From Betaproteobacteria bacterium Ga0077532 (GTDB taxonomy: Bacteria > Pseudomonadota > Gammaproteobacteria > Burkholderiales > Ga0077523): a stretch of DNA of 64,000 bases. Under the pieces are notes generated by a model, which did not search any database, had not been told where the DNA came from, and saw only the letters and a list, made by a program, of their open reading frames with translations. This document shows, piece after piece, positions 43,167 through 51,599 of the stretch. A program made the translations under genes and the position numbers. The first letter of the stretch is position 1. Each line of letters begins with the position of its first letter. The DNA is taken from assembly GCA_001464895.1 (NCBI GenBank), contig LNEE01000035.1:28203-92202 (forward strand), given 5' to 3'.

Positions 43167-44588
43167 CTACCCCACCCGGTTGTACACGTCGGCGAAACGC
43201 ACGATGTCGTCTTCGCCGAGATAGCTGCCCGACTGCACTTCGATCAACTGGAGCGGCACGATGCCGGGGTTCTCGAGGCGGTGCTTCACGCCCAGAGGGA
43301 TGTAGGTCGACTGGTTCTCGGTGAGCAGGATTTCCTCCTCGCCCCGGACGACCTTCGCGGTGCCGCTCACGACGATCCAGTGCTCCGCGCGGTGATGATG
43401 CAGCTGGAGCGAGAGCTGCTGCCCGGGGTTCACCGTGAGTCGCTTGACCTGGTAACGCCCGCCCGCGTCGATGCCTTCGTAGGAGCCCCACGGCCGGTAC
43501 ACCCGGCGATGCAGCATGTGTTCCGTGCGGCCATCCGCCTTCAGACGATCCACCAGCAGCTTCACGTCCTGTGCGGCGTCGCGGCGCGCGACGAGCACGG
43601 CGTCGGCCGTCTCGACGATCACGAGGTCTTCCACGCCCAGTGCGGCGACCATGCGCGTCTCGGCCTTGATGTAGGTGTTACGGACGCGCTCGGTCATCAC
43701 GTCGCCTTCGGTCACGTTCCCGTCGGCCGACTTCTCCTGGATCTCCCAGAGCGCGTCCCACGAGCCCACGTCGCTCCAGCCCATCTGGGCCGGAATCACC
43801 GCGCCGCGGGTGGTCTTCTCCATCACCGCGTAGTCGATCGAGATCGAGGGTGACTCCGCGAAGGCGGCCTTGTCGAGGCGGCAGAAGTCGAGGTCCTCGC
43901 GACTGGCTTCCAGCGCCTTCCGCACGGCAGCCAGCACCTCGGGCTTGTGGGCCTGCAATTCCTCCAGGAACACGGAGGCCTTCAGCATGAACATGCCGCT
44001 GTTCCAGTAGTGATCGCCGCTTGCCAGCATCCGTTCGGCGTTGGGGCGGTCGGGCTTCTCGACGAACTTCCCGATGGCGAAGGTGCTCTCGAGTCGCGGC
44101 ACGCTTGCACCGCGCTGGATGTAGCCATAGCCGGTCTCGGGGGCGTCCGGGACGATGCCGAAGGTGGTGAGCAGCCCGGTGTCCGCGGCCGCGGCGGCCA
44201 GCCGGATCGCCCGATGGAACGACGCGCGGTCGCGGATCACGTGGTCGGACGCGAGCACGAGCATCAGGGCGTCGGGATCGTCGCGGGTCAGCGACAGCGC
44301 CGCAGCAGCCACGGCGGGTGCCGTGTTGCGGCCCATGGGTTCCAGCAGGAGCGTGCGGGGCTTCACACCGATGGCGCGCAGCTGTTCGGCCACCAGGAAC
44401 CGGTGCTCCTCGTTGCAGATGATCGTGGGGGCGGCGATCTCTGGGAGACCGCTCGTCCGGCGGATGGTCTCCTGGAGCATCGAGTGCTCGCCAGCGAGCC
44501 GGAGGAACTGCTTGGGGTAGGCGCTGCGCGACAGGGGCCAGAGGCGCGTGCCGGAGCCGCCGCACAGAACGACGGGGTGAATTCTCAT
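43167..44588 (-). CDS. manC: Mannose-1-phosphate guanylyltransferase / mannose-6-phosphate isomerase
   Basis: 473 residues from MRIHPVVLCGGSGTRLWPLSR. The N-terminal nucleotidyltransferase domain has VVLCGGSGTRLWPLSRSAYPKQFL (GDP-mannose pyrophosphorylase signature) and FVEKPD. The C-terminal cupin domain has QLSLQLHHHRAEHWIVVSG with its metal-binding histidines. This bifunctional type II enzyme makes GDP-mannose from mannose-1-phosphate and GTP and can isomerise fructose-6-phosphate to mannose-6-phosphate. GDP-mannose feeds exopolysaccharide or lipopolysaccharide synthesis. In some genomes the same protein is called xanB, algA or cpsB. Confidence 0.95.
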   Translation of the reverse strand: MRIHPVVLCGGSGTRLWPLSRSAYPKQFLRLAGEHSMLQETIRRTSGLPEIAAPTIICNEEHRFLVAEQLRAIGVKPRTLLLEPMGRNTAPAVAAAALSLTRDDPDALMLVLASDHVIRDRASFHRAIRLAAAAADTGLLTTFGIVPDAPETGYGYIQRGASVPRLESTFAIGKFVEKPDRPNAERMLASGDHYWNSGMFMLKASVFLEELQAHKPEVLAAVRKALEASREDLDFCRLDKAAFAESPSISIDYAVMEKTTRGAVIPAQMGWSDVGSWDALWEIQEKSADGNVTEGDVMTERVRNTYIKAETRMVAALGVEDLVIVETADAVLVARRDAAQDVKLLVDRLKADGRTEHMLHRRVYRPWGSYEGIDAGGRYQVKRLTVNPGQQLSLQLHHHRAEHWIVVSGTAKVVRGEEEILLTENQSTYIPLGVKHRLENPGIVPLQLIEVQSGSYLGEDDIVRFADVYNRVG

Positions 44589-44688
44589 GAGTCTCGGGAG
44601 CCTGATGTGGAAGGGTCGCGGGGAAGCCACGTGCAGAGCAATTGGTGTTCCGGCCCCCGAGGATACCGCCTGTCTCCCGACGGCTGCG

Positions 44689-46071
44689 TTACATCAGGAA
44701 CGCGGGCTGCATCGGCAGTGGCACTACCGGACGTTCCCCGCCGGCAGCCAGTTCGAGCGCCATCCGCAGGTCCTCCAGCCGATAGGGCTTGCTGACGAAC
44801 CCGTCCATGCCCGCCTCGATGCAGCGGGCACGGTCGCTCGCGAAGGCGTTGGCGGTCAGGGCGACGATCACCGGTTGATGGGCCTCGGGGTGCGCGCGGA
44901 TCGCCCGGGTGGCCTCGACCCCGTCCATCTCGGGCATCTGCATGTCCATGAACACCAGGTCATAGCGGCCGCCGGTCACGGCCGCCACGGCCTCGCGCCC
45001 CGTCTCGACGAGGTCCGCCTCCACGCCGAGGCGCCTCAGCATCGCGAGTGCGAGCGTCTGGTTCACGCGGTTGTCTTCCACGAGCAGGATCCGGAGATTG
45101 CCGACCGCCATCGCCGGAGGTGCCGACGCCTCGGGGACCGGAGCCGCCTGCGGTGGTTCGCCTGCCGGGAGGCGCAGCATCAAGCTCATCGCCGTGCCGG
45201 TTCCCGGGCTCGACGTGGCCTCGATCACGCCGCCCATCGCCTCGGCGAGCCGGGCACAGATCGCGAGTCCCAGTCCGGTTCCGCCGAAGCGACGGGTCGT
45301 CGAACTCTCGGCCTGCGAGAAGGGTTGGAAGAGGTGCTGCATGCGGTCCGCAGGGATGCCCATCCCCGTGTCCGTGATCCGCACCTGGAGCGCGACGGCG
45401 TCGCCGTCCTGATGGCAGTCCCACCGCAGGGTGACTTCGCCTTCCTCGGTGAACTTGATCGCGTTGGAGAGGAGGTTCGACACGATCTGCCGCAGGCGCA
45501 CGCTGTCGCCACGCACCCAGGGCCGCACCGAGACGCTGCCCTCGACGGCGAGCGCCAGCGATTTGGCCACGGCCAACGGTCGAAAGAGGCTCTCGATCTT
45601 CACCAGCTCGGCGCGCACGTCGAAATCGTGGGTCTCCAGCTCCATCCGGCCGGCCTCGATCTTCGAGAAGTCGAGGATGTCGTTGATGATCGCGAGGAGG
45701 CTGCGACCACTGTCCCGGATGGTGTCCACCCAGTGGCGCTGGGCGTCGTCGAGCCCGCTGCCGGCGAGCAGTTCGGCCATGCCCAGCACACCGTTCAGCG
45801 GGGTGCGGATCTCATGGCTCATCACAGCCAGGAACTCGCTCTTCGCCTTCGTCGCGCCTTCCGCGCGCGCCAGCGCGTCGTGGAGATCGCGCGTGCGCGC
45901 CTCCACCTGGGCTTCGAGGTCGGAGGCCGTGCTCTGGAGCGATTCGTTGGCGTACAGAAGCTCGAGACTGATGGCCTCGAGCATCTGTTCGGCCTGCTTC
46001 CGGGCCGTTCGCTCCCGCTCGACGCGGCGCTGCAGCCGTTCGAGCCGGTCGTCGGTGGTCTGTTCGGTCAT
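44689..46071 (-). CDS. Cytoplasmic hybrid histidine kinase, partner of H-NOX
   Basis: 460 residues without transmembrane segments. An N-terminal coiled coil (1-75, RLERLQRRVERERTARKQAEQ) leads to HisKA with SHEIRTPLNGVLG (phospho-accepting His 86), an HATPase domain (NLLSNAIKFTEE, DTGMGIP, GGTGLGLAI) and a C-terminal receiver domain about 322-445 with the phospho-acceptor Asp 376 in MDMQMPEMDG and the conserved Lys in SKPYRLED. The start ATG overlaps the H-NOX gene by 4 nt, so the two are coupled. It should be regulated by NO-bound H-NOX, passing phosphate to a further partner that is not in the window. Confidence 0.93.
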   Translation of the reverse strand: MTEQTTDDRLERLQRRVERERTARKQAEQMLEAISLELLYANESLQSTASDLEAQVEARTRDLHDALARAEGATKAKSEFLAVMSHEIRTPLNGVLGMAELLAGSGLDDAQRHWVDTIRDSGRSLLAIINDILDFSKIEAGRMELETHDFDVRAELVKIESLFRPLAVAKSLALAVEGSVSVRPWVRGDSVRLRQIVSNLLSNAIKFTEEGEVTLRWDCHQDGDAVALQVRITDTGMGIPADRMQHLFQPFSQAESSTTRRFGGTGLGLAICARLAEAMGGVIEATSSPGTGTAMSLMLRLPAGEPPQAAPVPEASAPPAMAVGNLRILLVEDNRVNQTLALAMLRRLGVEADLVETGREAVAAVTGGRYDLVFMDMQMPEMDGVEATRAIRAHPEAHQPVIVALTANAFASDRARCIEAGMDGFVSKPYRLEDLRMALELAAGGERPVVPLPMQPAFLM

Positions 46072-46601
46072 CGTTTCGCCAGCAGGAATTCCTCGGCGCC
46101 GTCCGGCAGCCTCTGCCGGCAGACGCTCACCGGCTCACCGAAGTGCTCGATGCAGCCATCGATGAGACCGTGGGCCAGATCCCCCATCTGCCGCACCGAG
46201 CGATAGACCAGGCTCAGCGTTCCGGGGCCGGTCCATCGGGATTCGAAGCGCGGCAGTTCGGCATCCGGGTACAGCTTCAACACTTCCTCGTGGATCACTG
46301 CCTCGACCCGCGCGAGGAACTCGAGTGCGTCGTCCACACCATCGAAGAACACCGGGTACAGCACGACGAAGCGGCCGAAGAGATGCCGCCCGAACTGGTG
46401 CAGGAGATCCGGCATGGGTTGGCCGGAGTACTCCGACAGCGCGCCCACCAGCGACACCATCTCCTTGTGGTCGTACGTGCCGACGGCCGTGTAGGCGCCG
46501 CCCGAGGGGATGCGGGCCGCCTCGATGACGTCGTCGACCGCGTCGGCAGAGATCGTGGTCTCGACCATGTCCAGAAACTCCGTGAATACGATGCCCTTCA
46601 T
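46068..46601 (-). CDS. H-NOX heme sensor protein
   Basis: 177 residues, the normal size of a stand-alone H-NOX (heme NO/oxygen-binding) domain. Visible hallmarks are the proximal heme histidine H104 in AVIHEEVLKLYPDAELP, the heme-propionate motif Y133-x-S135-x-R137 (VYRSVR), and the N-terminal MKGIVFTEFLDMVE typical of facultative-anaerobe H-NOX. There is no distal pocket tyrosine evident, so NO rather than O2 is the likely ligand. The stop overlaps the start of a hybrid histidine kinase, the usual H-NOX-kinase operon. Divergent from phoX. Confidence 0.92.
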   Translation of the reverse strand: MKGIVFTEFLDMVETTISADAVDDVIEAARIPSGGAYTAVGTYDHKEMVSLVGALSEYSGQPMPDLLHQFGRHLFGRFVVLYPVFFDGVDDALEFLARVEAVIHEEVLKLYPDAELPRFESRWTGPGTLSLVYRSVRQMGDLAHGLIDGCIEHFGEPVSVCRQRLPDGAEEFLLAKR

Positions 46602-46906
46602 GCACGCCTCCGGCTGCCAGGGGCGGAGATGCCCGAATACCGCGCCCGGGATGGAGGGCGCGGGCACTGGAACGGCTCGCGGCGCGGGAACTGAAGGCGC
46701 GGATCGCGGAAAGCCACTGGGATGCCCTCCGACGTCCATCGCAATCGAGTGACGGATTCGTGACGCGACATGGTCCGAAGCGCTCCGCACCCTCGATGCG
46801 AGCGGCATCGGCCATGCAACACGCTTGCTTGATGCTCCCAGGCCATGACTACCCGCCAGGGAGCGGGCTGGTCCGACGCCCACCGACCCACAGGAGACTG
46901 CGCACC
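46602..46906. other. 305-bp divergent intergenic region
   Basis: Between the H-NOX and phoX genes. It must hold promoters for both; neither a Pho box nor other operators could be recognised with confidence. No coding region was seen. Confidence 0.35.
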
Positions 46907-49183
46907 ATGAAAGGCACGATGCATCCCACCAACGACGTCACGCTGAATCCGTCAGCCAACGAATCCATCCGCGACGTGATCGATCGCGTCGACGAGTCGC
47001 GCCGCACTTTCATCAAATCCGGCGTGGGCGGCACCGCGCTCGCGGCGCTCGGTGGCGTGTCCATCGCCGGCCTGGTCGACACCGTCGAGGCGGCACCGCT
47101 GCCGCCTGCCGCTGGTTTTGGCGGAATCGGCTTCGAAAGCATCCCCCCCAGCCTCGCTCCGGTGGCGGACATGGTGAAGGTGCCGGCCGGCTACAAGGTC
47201 GAGTTGCTGATGGCCTGGGGTGACCCGGTCACGCCGGCCGGTCCCGCGTGGGCCGAAGATGCATCGCAAGATGCCGCTGCCCAGGAAAACCAGTTCGGGA
47301 TGCACACCGACGGCATGCATTTCTTCCCGTTCCCGACGGCTGGCGCCGGGCGGCCCTCGAGCGAGCGCGGTCTCCTCTGTGTGAACAATGAGTACACGCA
47401 CGAAGCACTTCTCCACACCGACGGGCTGAATGCGTCCACTGGTGTCGCGAGTGCCGTCGTCACGATCCAGAAGGTCCGGAAGTCGCAGGCCGCGCACGGC
47501 GTGACGATCGCCGAGGTCCGCAAGACGGGTGGCAAGTGGGGCGTGCACCGGATGACGCCCTTCGGCCGTCGTATCACTGCCAACACGCCGATGCGCATCT
47601 CCGGCCCGGCCGCCGGCCACGCGCTTCTGAAGTCCAAGAAGTTCCGAATCCTGCCCACGGGCTCCGTCGAAGACGGCGTCAACAACGGCTTCGAAGCCTT
47701 CGGCACGATGAACAACTGCGCCCATGGCTTCACGCCCTGGGGCACCTACCTCACCTGTGAGGAGAACTGGAACGGCTACTTCGCCGCACCCACCAGCGGT
47801 GCCGCGATCGCGCCCGAATTTGCAGACCAGAAGGCCGAGATCCTCGCCGGCCAGACGCGCTACGGCATCAGCCGCACCGGCTTCGGCTATGCATGGCACA
47901 CGGTGGATCCGCGCTTCAACGCCGATACCAACCCGCTCGAGCCCAACACGCAGGGCTGGGTGGTGGAGATCGACCCGTTCAACCCGAAGAGCGTGCCGGT
48001 CAAGCGCACGGCCCTGGGCCGCTTCAAGCACGAGAGCGCGCAGGTCGCCGTGGGCCCGGACAACAGCGTCGGCTTCTACCAGGGCGACGACGAGCGGAAC
48101 GAGTACATCTACAAATTCGTGTGCGCGAAGCCCTTCAACCCGCGCAACCGTGCCGCCAACATGAACCTGCTGGACGAGGGCACGCTGTACGTCGCCAAGT
48201 TCACCAGCACGGTCGGCAGCAAGGCGGGGACGTTCCGCGGTGAGTGGATCGCCCTCAAGCCGGGAACGATCGGCGTCAACGGCATGGCCCTGCGCGACAA
48301 CCCGCAGTTCGCGGCTCCCACCGATGCCGAAGTGCAGGCGATCATCCTCATCAAGACTCGCGAGGCCGCCGACGCTGTCGGGGCGACGATGATGGACCGC
48401 CCCGAGTGGGTCGCGCTGCGCACGTATTCGTTCGGTGGTCGCCCCGCCGATGGCTACAGCTACGGCCCCGGCCGTCCGCTGGAGTTGTATTGCGCGCTGA
48501 CCAACAACTCGCGCCGTGGCAACAACCCGGCCTCGTCGAACAACCCCAACGGCACCACCAATGCCGGCAGCGCGAACCCGCCGGTGGACGCAGCCAACCC
48601 GCGCCCCGACAACGACTACGGCCACATCATCCGCTGGCGCGAGGACGGCAACACGGTCAAGGCGATGGGCTTCGAATGGGACCTGTTCGTGCAGTGCGGC
48701 GACAAGCTCACGACGAAGACGCTGGGGAGTTCGTACAACCCGGCCGGTGCGGACGGCTACGTGGGCGATATCAACGGTGCCGATTTCGGCGCACCCGACG
48801 GACTCTGGTTCGACCACTTCGGCCGCCTCTGGATTCAGACCGACCAGGCGGGTGATGCCCTCGGCGACTGGCGGAACATCGGCTCCAACACGATGCTGTG
48901 CGCAGACCCGAACACGAAGGAGATTCGTCGCTTCCTCACCAGCCCGCCCAACTGCGAAGTGACGGGTGTCATCACCTCGCCCGATGGCCGCACGATGTTC
49001 TGTGGCATCCAGCACCCCGGGGACGACGCGCTCGCCACCAACCCGAAGCAGTTCAGCTCCTGGCCCGGCAACCAGTTCCCGACCAACAGCGCAGGCGAGC
49101 CGGTGCCGAACGGTAACGCTGGTCGCCCCCGTTCCTCCGTGATCGTGATCACGAAGGAAGACGGCGGCATCATCGGCAGCTGA
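46907..49183 (+). CDS. PhoX-family (DUF839) Tat-exported alkaline phosphatase
   Basis: 758 residues from ATG at 46907. The twin-arginine motif is at 31-35 (SRRTFIKSGVGG), followed by a hydrophobic stretch and cleavage near residue 62. PhoX-type motifs: CVNNEYTHEALLH, FGTMNNCAHGFTPWGTYLTCEENWNGYF, DERNEYIYKFV, and FDHFGRLWIQTDQAGD. PhoX is a calcium/iron-dependent periplasmic phosphatase that releases phosphate from organic phosphates. A proline/asparagine-rich linker near 540 (NNPASSNNPNGTTNAGSANP) is unusual. Two PEP-CTERM genes follow. Expression may be phosphate-responsive, but no Pho box was found. Confidence 0.9.
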   Translation: MKGTMHPTNDVTLNPSANESIRDVIDRVDESRRTFIKSGVGGTALAALGGVSIAGLVDTVEAAPLPPAAGFGGIGFESIPPSLAPVADMVKVPAGYKVELLMAWGDPVTPAGPAWAEDASQDAAAQENQFGMHTDGMHFFPFPTAGAGRPSSERGLLCVNNEYTHEALLHTDGLNASTGVASAVVTIQKVRKSQAAHGVTIAEVRKTGGKWGVHRMTPFGRRITANTPMRISGPAAGHALLKSKKFRILPTGSVEDGVNNGFEAFGTMNNCAHGFTPWGTYLTCEENWNGYFAAPTSGAAIAPEFADQKAEILAGQTRYGISRTGFGYAWHTVDPRFNADTNPLEPNTQGWVVEIDPFNPKSVPVKRTALGRFKHESAQVAVGPDNSVGFYQGDDERNEYIYKFVCAKPFNPRNRAANMNLLDEGTLYVAKFTSTVGSKAGTFRGEWIALKPGTIGVNGMALRDNPQFAAPTDAEVQAIILIKTREAADAVGATMMDRPEWVALRTYSFGGRPADGYSYGPGRPLELYCALTNNSRRGNNPASSNNPNGTTNAGSANPPVDAANPRPDNDYGHIIRWREDGNTVKAMGFEWDLFVQCGDKLTTKTLGSSYNPAGADGYVGDINGADFGAPDGLWFDHFGRLWIQTDQAGDALGDWRNIGSNTMLCADPNTKEIRRFLTSPPNCEVTGVITSPDGRTMFCGIQHPGDDALATNPKQFSSWPGNQFPTNSAGEPVPNGNAGRPRSSVIVITKEDGGIIGS

Positions 49184-49217
49184 GCCAAATTCCATACCAT
49201 TCAAGGAGACCTTCCCA

Positions 49218-49865
49218 ATGAAGACCCAAAGCAAACTGCTCGCGGCCGCCGTCCTGGCGCTCGCCATCCCCGCGGCCAACGCCGCGCTCGTCATGGACCC
49301 GATGGACCTCGGCGCCAGCCTCATCACGGAAGACTTCGAGACCGTGTTCGGCGGCCCGGAAGCGGTGGCCGTGAACGCCGACGTGACCATCCGTGGCGTG
49401 GGCTTTCCCCCCGCCAGCCTGACGATCGGCGACAACGGCTTCTGGGCGCTGGGTGAGAACGGCGCGTGGAGCCTCGGCAAGACGTTCGCCGCCAACAACG
49501 CGCCCATCGGTGGGCTGCTGATCTCGTTCAACGGCAAGACCGTGGACGCCGTCGGCGGCTTCTTCAACTACCTCCGCACGCCGGACGGCAATCCGCTGCA
49601 GCTGCTCGCGCTCGACGTGGACGGCAATCCGCTGGAAGGTCACAGCGTGACGATCATGACGTCGGCCGATGGTTTCAACGAAGGTGCCTTCTACGGCATC
49701 CGTCGCTCGCAGGCCGACATCGGCTGGCTGATGGTCACCGCCCCGTACGTGGCAATGGATGATCTGGCCTACACGGCGCCGGTGCCCGAGCCGACGACCT
49801 ACGCGATGGTGTTCGCCGGTCTCGCGCTGCTGACGCTGGCGCGCCAGCGTTCCAAGCGCGGCTGA
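49218..49865 (+). CDS. PEP-CTERM sorted protein
   Basis: 215 residues with CAAGGAGACC before the ATG and a signal peptide cleaved after AANA (about residue 23). The body resembles the small PEP-CTERM proteins with a single beta-sandwich (FETVFGGPEAVAVNADVTIRGVGF). The C-terminus PVPEPTTYAMVFAGLALLTL and then ARQRSKRG is the sorting signal. It is 34 nt after phoX and is followed by a strong terminator, so it is probably cotranscribed with phoX. Its last 27 residues are nearly identical to those of the next PEP-CTERM protein. Confidence 0.88.
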   Translation: MKTQSKLLAAAVLALAIPAANAALVMDPMDLGASLITEDFETVFGGPEAVAVNADVTIRGVGFPPASLTIGDNGFWALGENGAWSLGKTFAANNAPIGGLLISFNGKTVDAVGGFFNYLRTPDGNPLQLLALDVDGNPLEGHSVTIMTSADGFNEGAFYGIRRSQADIGWLMVTAPYVAMDDLAYTAPVPEPTTYAMVFAGLALLTLARQRSKRG

Positions 49866-49890
49866 GCTTCGCAGCGCTTGCAGTGATCGA

Positions 49891-49918
49891 GGCGCGGACT
49901 CCGGTCCGCGCCTTTTTT
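49891..49918 (+). terminator. Rho-independent terminator
   Basis: GGCGCGGAC, a 4-base loop, GTCCGCGCC, then six T. It ends the phoX-PEP-CTERM transcript 26 nt after the stop codon. Confidence 0.92.
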
Positions 49919-49947
49919 CGTTGAATGAACTCCTCCGAGCGATGCCT

Positions 49948-50742
49948 ATGAAGAACCTCTGCCATCGATTCGTTGCTATCGCAGCCGTGGTCGCCCTCCA
50001 GATCGGTGCCGCCGGCGCCGAGGTCGTTTCTCTCGCTCCGCTCCGCGACACCACGATCTTCGCGGACAGCGACGACACCGCCAGCAGCGCCGGCCAGGCC
50101 GCTTTCGCGGGCACGACCGCCAGCGGTCTGCCGCGGCGTGCCCTCTTCGTTTTCGATTTCGCCGACGTCCCGGCCGGATCCCGCGTCGTGTCCGCCAGTT
50201 TCTCGATCTCCGTGGATCGCGCAGCGGGTGGTGAACACGCCATGACGCTCCACCGCCTGCTGGACGATTGGGGCACCGGTGGCTCGAACGCCAGCACGAA
50301 CGGCGGCGGCGTCCCGGCCCTTCCCGGCGATGCGACGTGGTCGCATCGCTTCTTCGGTGACGACACGCGACAGTGGCGCGATGGAGATGGCGTGCTGGCG
50401 CCCGGTGGATGGTTCGCCGCGACGCCGAGCGCCACGACCACCGTCGGCGATCCCGCCCGCTATATCTGGAGCAGTGTCGCGGGGTCCGCAGGCCCGTCCC
50501 TCGTGAACGACGTCCAGGGGTGGCTGGATGCCCCGGAGACGAACTTCGGCTGGATCCTCGTCGGCGACGAAGCGGTCTCGCGCAGCGCCAAGCGGTTCGG
50601 CTCGAGCGAGATCTCTTCGGCATCCCTGCGGCCGACGCTCCAGCTGGAGATCGTGCCGATACCGGAACCCACGACCTACGCGATGATGTTCGCGGGGCTC
50701 GCGCTGCTCTCGATAGCGCGGCAGCGTTCCAAGCGCGGCTGA
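49948..50742 (+). CDS. PEP-CTERM sorted protein with DNRLRE-like domain
   Basis: 264 residues from MKNLCHRFVAIAAVVALQIG; an ATG two codons upstream is also possible. The signal peptide ends after GAAGA (about 23). The body, LAPLRDTTIFADSDDTAS, ALFVFDFADVPAGSRVVSASFSISV and WLDAPETNFGWILVGDEA, resembles the DNRLRE beta-sandwich (polymer-binding or adhesion-like) found in bacterial surface proteins. The C-terminus IPEPTTYAMMFAGLALLSIA and RQRSKRG is a PEP-CTERM sorting signal almost identical to that of the preceding gene. A palindromic terminator follows at 50760. Confidence 0.83.
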   Translation: MKNLCHRFVAIAAVVALQIGAAGAEVVSLAPLRDTTIFADSDDTASSAGQAAFAGTTASGLPRRALFVFDFADVPAGSRVVSASFSISVDRAAGGEHAMTLHRLLDDWGTGGSNASTNGGGVPALPGDATWSHRFFGDDTRQWRDGDGVLAPGGWFAATPSATTTVGDPARYIWSSVAGSAGPSLVNDVQGWLDAPETNFGWILVGDEAVSRSAKRFGSSEISSASLRPTLQLEIVPIPEPTTYAMMFAGLALLSIARQRSKRG

Positions 50743-50759
50743 TCCGGGCCGGCATGCAG

Positions 50760-50785
50760 GGCACCGACTCGATCGAGTCGGTGCC
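50760..50785. terminator. Perfect 26-bp palindrome between convergent genes
   Basis: GGCACCGACTCGA followed by its exact complement TCGAGTCGGTGCC. It has no T-run but sits between the stops of the PEP-CTERM gene (50742) and the lactonase gene (50816), so a bidirectional terminator or attenuator is likely. Confidence 0.6.
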
Positions 50786-50815
50786 AATGCATCCCCGTGA
50801 GGTGCCCGAGAAGGC

Positions 50816-51598
50816 TCACTCCCCGTGCCACTCCCGCGCCGCCATCGTCCCGCCCCAGAAGGCGAGATCGTGGTTCGGCCAGAGCTGCGCGCCGGTCTCG
50901 GTGGCGAGCGCCTTCAGCTTGCGGATGCTGGCGAGGGCGAGGTCTTCCCGGTCGTGCCAGCAGAGGCCCGGCGCCACTTCGTAGTCGAGGTTCTCGGTGA
51001 GGTCGGCAGCGTCGCCGCAGAGCAGGATGGGCGAGCCGTGCGTCGGCTCTATCCACATCGACATGTGGCCGGCCGTGTGACCGGGGGTCGCGATTGCACG
51101 CACGCCGGGGGCCACGTCGTACTCGCCGTGCATCTGCTTGAAGCGGTACGCGCCGGTGAAGTCGTCGGGGAAGTAGCCCATGTCCTCCTGCGCCCGCGCC
51201 GATGCCAGTTCGTCGGCCTGGACGTGGATCTCGCAGCCCGCCACGTCGCACAGTCCCCCCGCGTGATCGAAGTGCAGATGGCCGAGGAACACCACGTCGA
51301 CGTCGGCGGCGGTGAGCCCCAGCCGCGCGAAGTGCGCCGGCAGGCGTTGCGATGCCTCCATGTCGGGCGCGCCGTACGTGAAGGCCTCGGGCGCGAAGTA
51401 GTGCGCGCGCTTCTGCGGATCGGCGATCTTCGCGTAGTCGCAGCCCACGTCGTACAGGATGCGGCCGTTGGGCGTCTCGATCAGGTAGGCGAGGATGGGC
51501 GCCTGCACGATCACGCCCGCGCCGCGATGGCGCGTCGAGAGCGTCTTCTCGTAGCGGTGCGTGCCGGTGAGCAGCGCGGTGAGTCGGATGCCCTTCAT
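50816..51598 (-). CDS. MBL-fold lactonase-like hydrolase (N-acyl homoserine lactonase family)
   Basis: 260 residues of the metallo-beta-lactamase superfamily. The metal motif HLHFDH (H107, H109, D111, H112) is followed by later ligands in ATPGHTAGHMS (His), LLCGDAA (Asp) and LWPNHDL (His). The overall layout, with AYLIETPNGRILYDVGCD at the start, is that of the AHL-lactonase (AttM/AiiA) group, which hydrolyse lactones with a dinuclear metal centre. It lies 1 nt after the isochorismatase-like gene and is the last gene of a five-gene operon, so a lactone or cyclic amide intermediate may be the real substrate. Confidence 0.87.
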   Translation of the reverse strand: MKGIRLTALLTGTHRYEKTLSTRHRGAGVIVQAPILAYLIETPNGRILYDVGCDYAKIADPQKRAHYFAPEAFTYGAPDMEASQRLPAHFARLGLTAADVDVVFLGHLHFDHAGGLCDVAGCEIHVQADELASARAQEDMGYFPDDFTGAYRFKQMHGEYDVAPGVRAIATPGHTAGHMSMWIEPTHGSPILLCGDAADLTENLDYEVAPGLCWHDREDLALASIRKLKALATETGAQLWPNHDLAFWGGTMAAREWHGE

Positions 51599-51599
51599 G

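Noticed and set aside
42353..43853. Several open frames on both strands across the repeat array, with repeating GSSFARR or CPTHGG-type peptides
   Set aside because: They are translations of the ~130-bp repeat units; unit lengths of 129 and 130 bp would shift frame, and there is no ribosome binding site.
50816..51598. Quorum-quenching lactonase as the firm function of the MBL-fold protein
   Set aside because: Only the fold and HxHxDH are visible; the operon context points to another cyclic substrate, so the function is left open.
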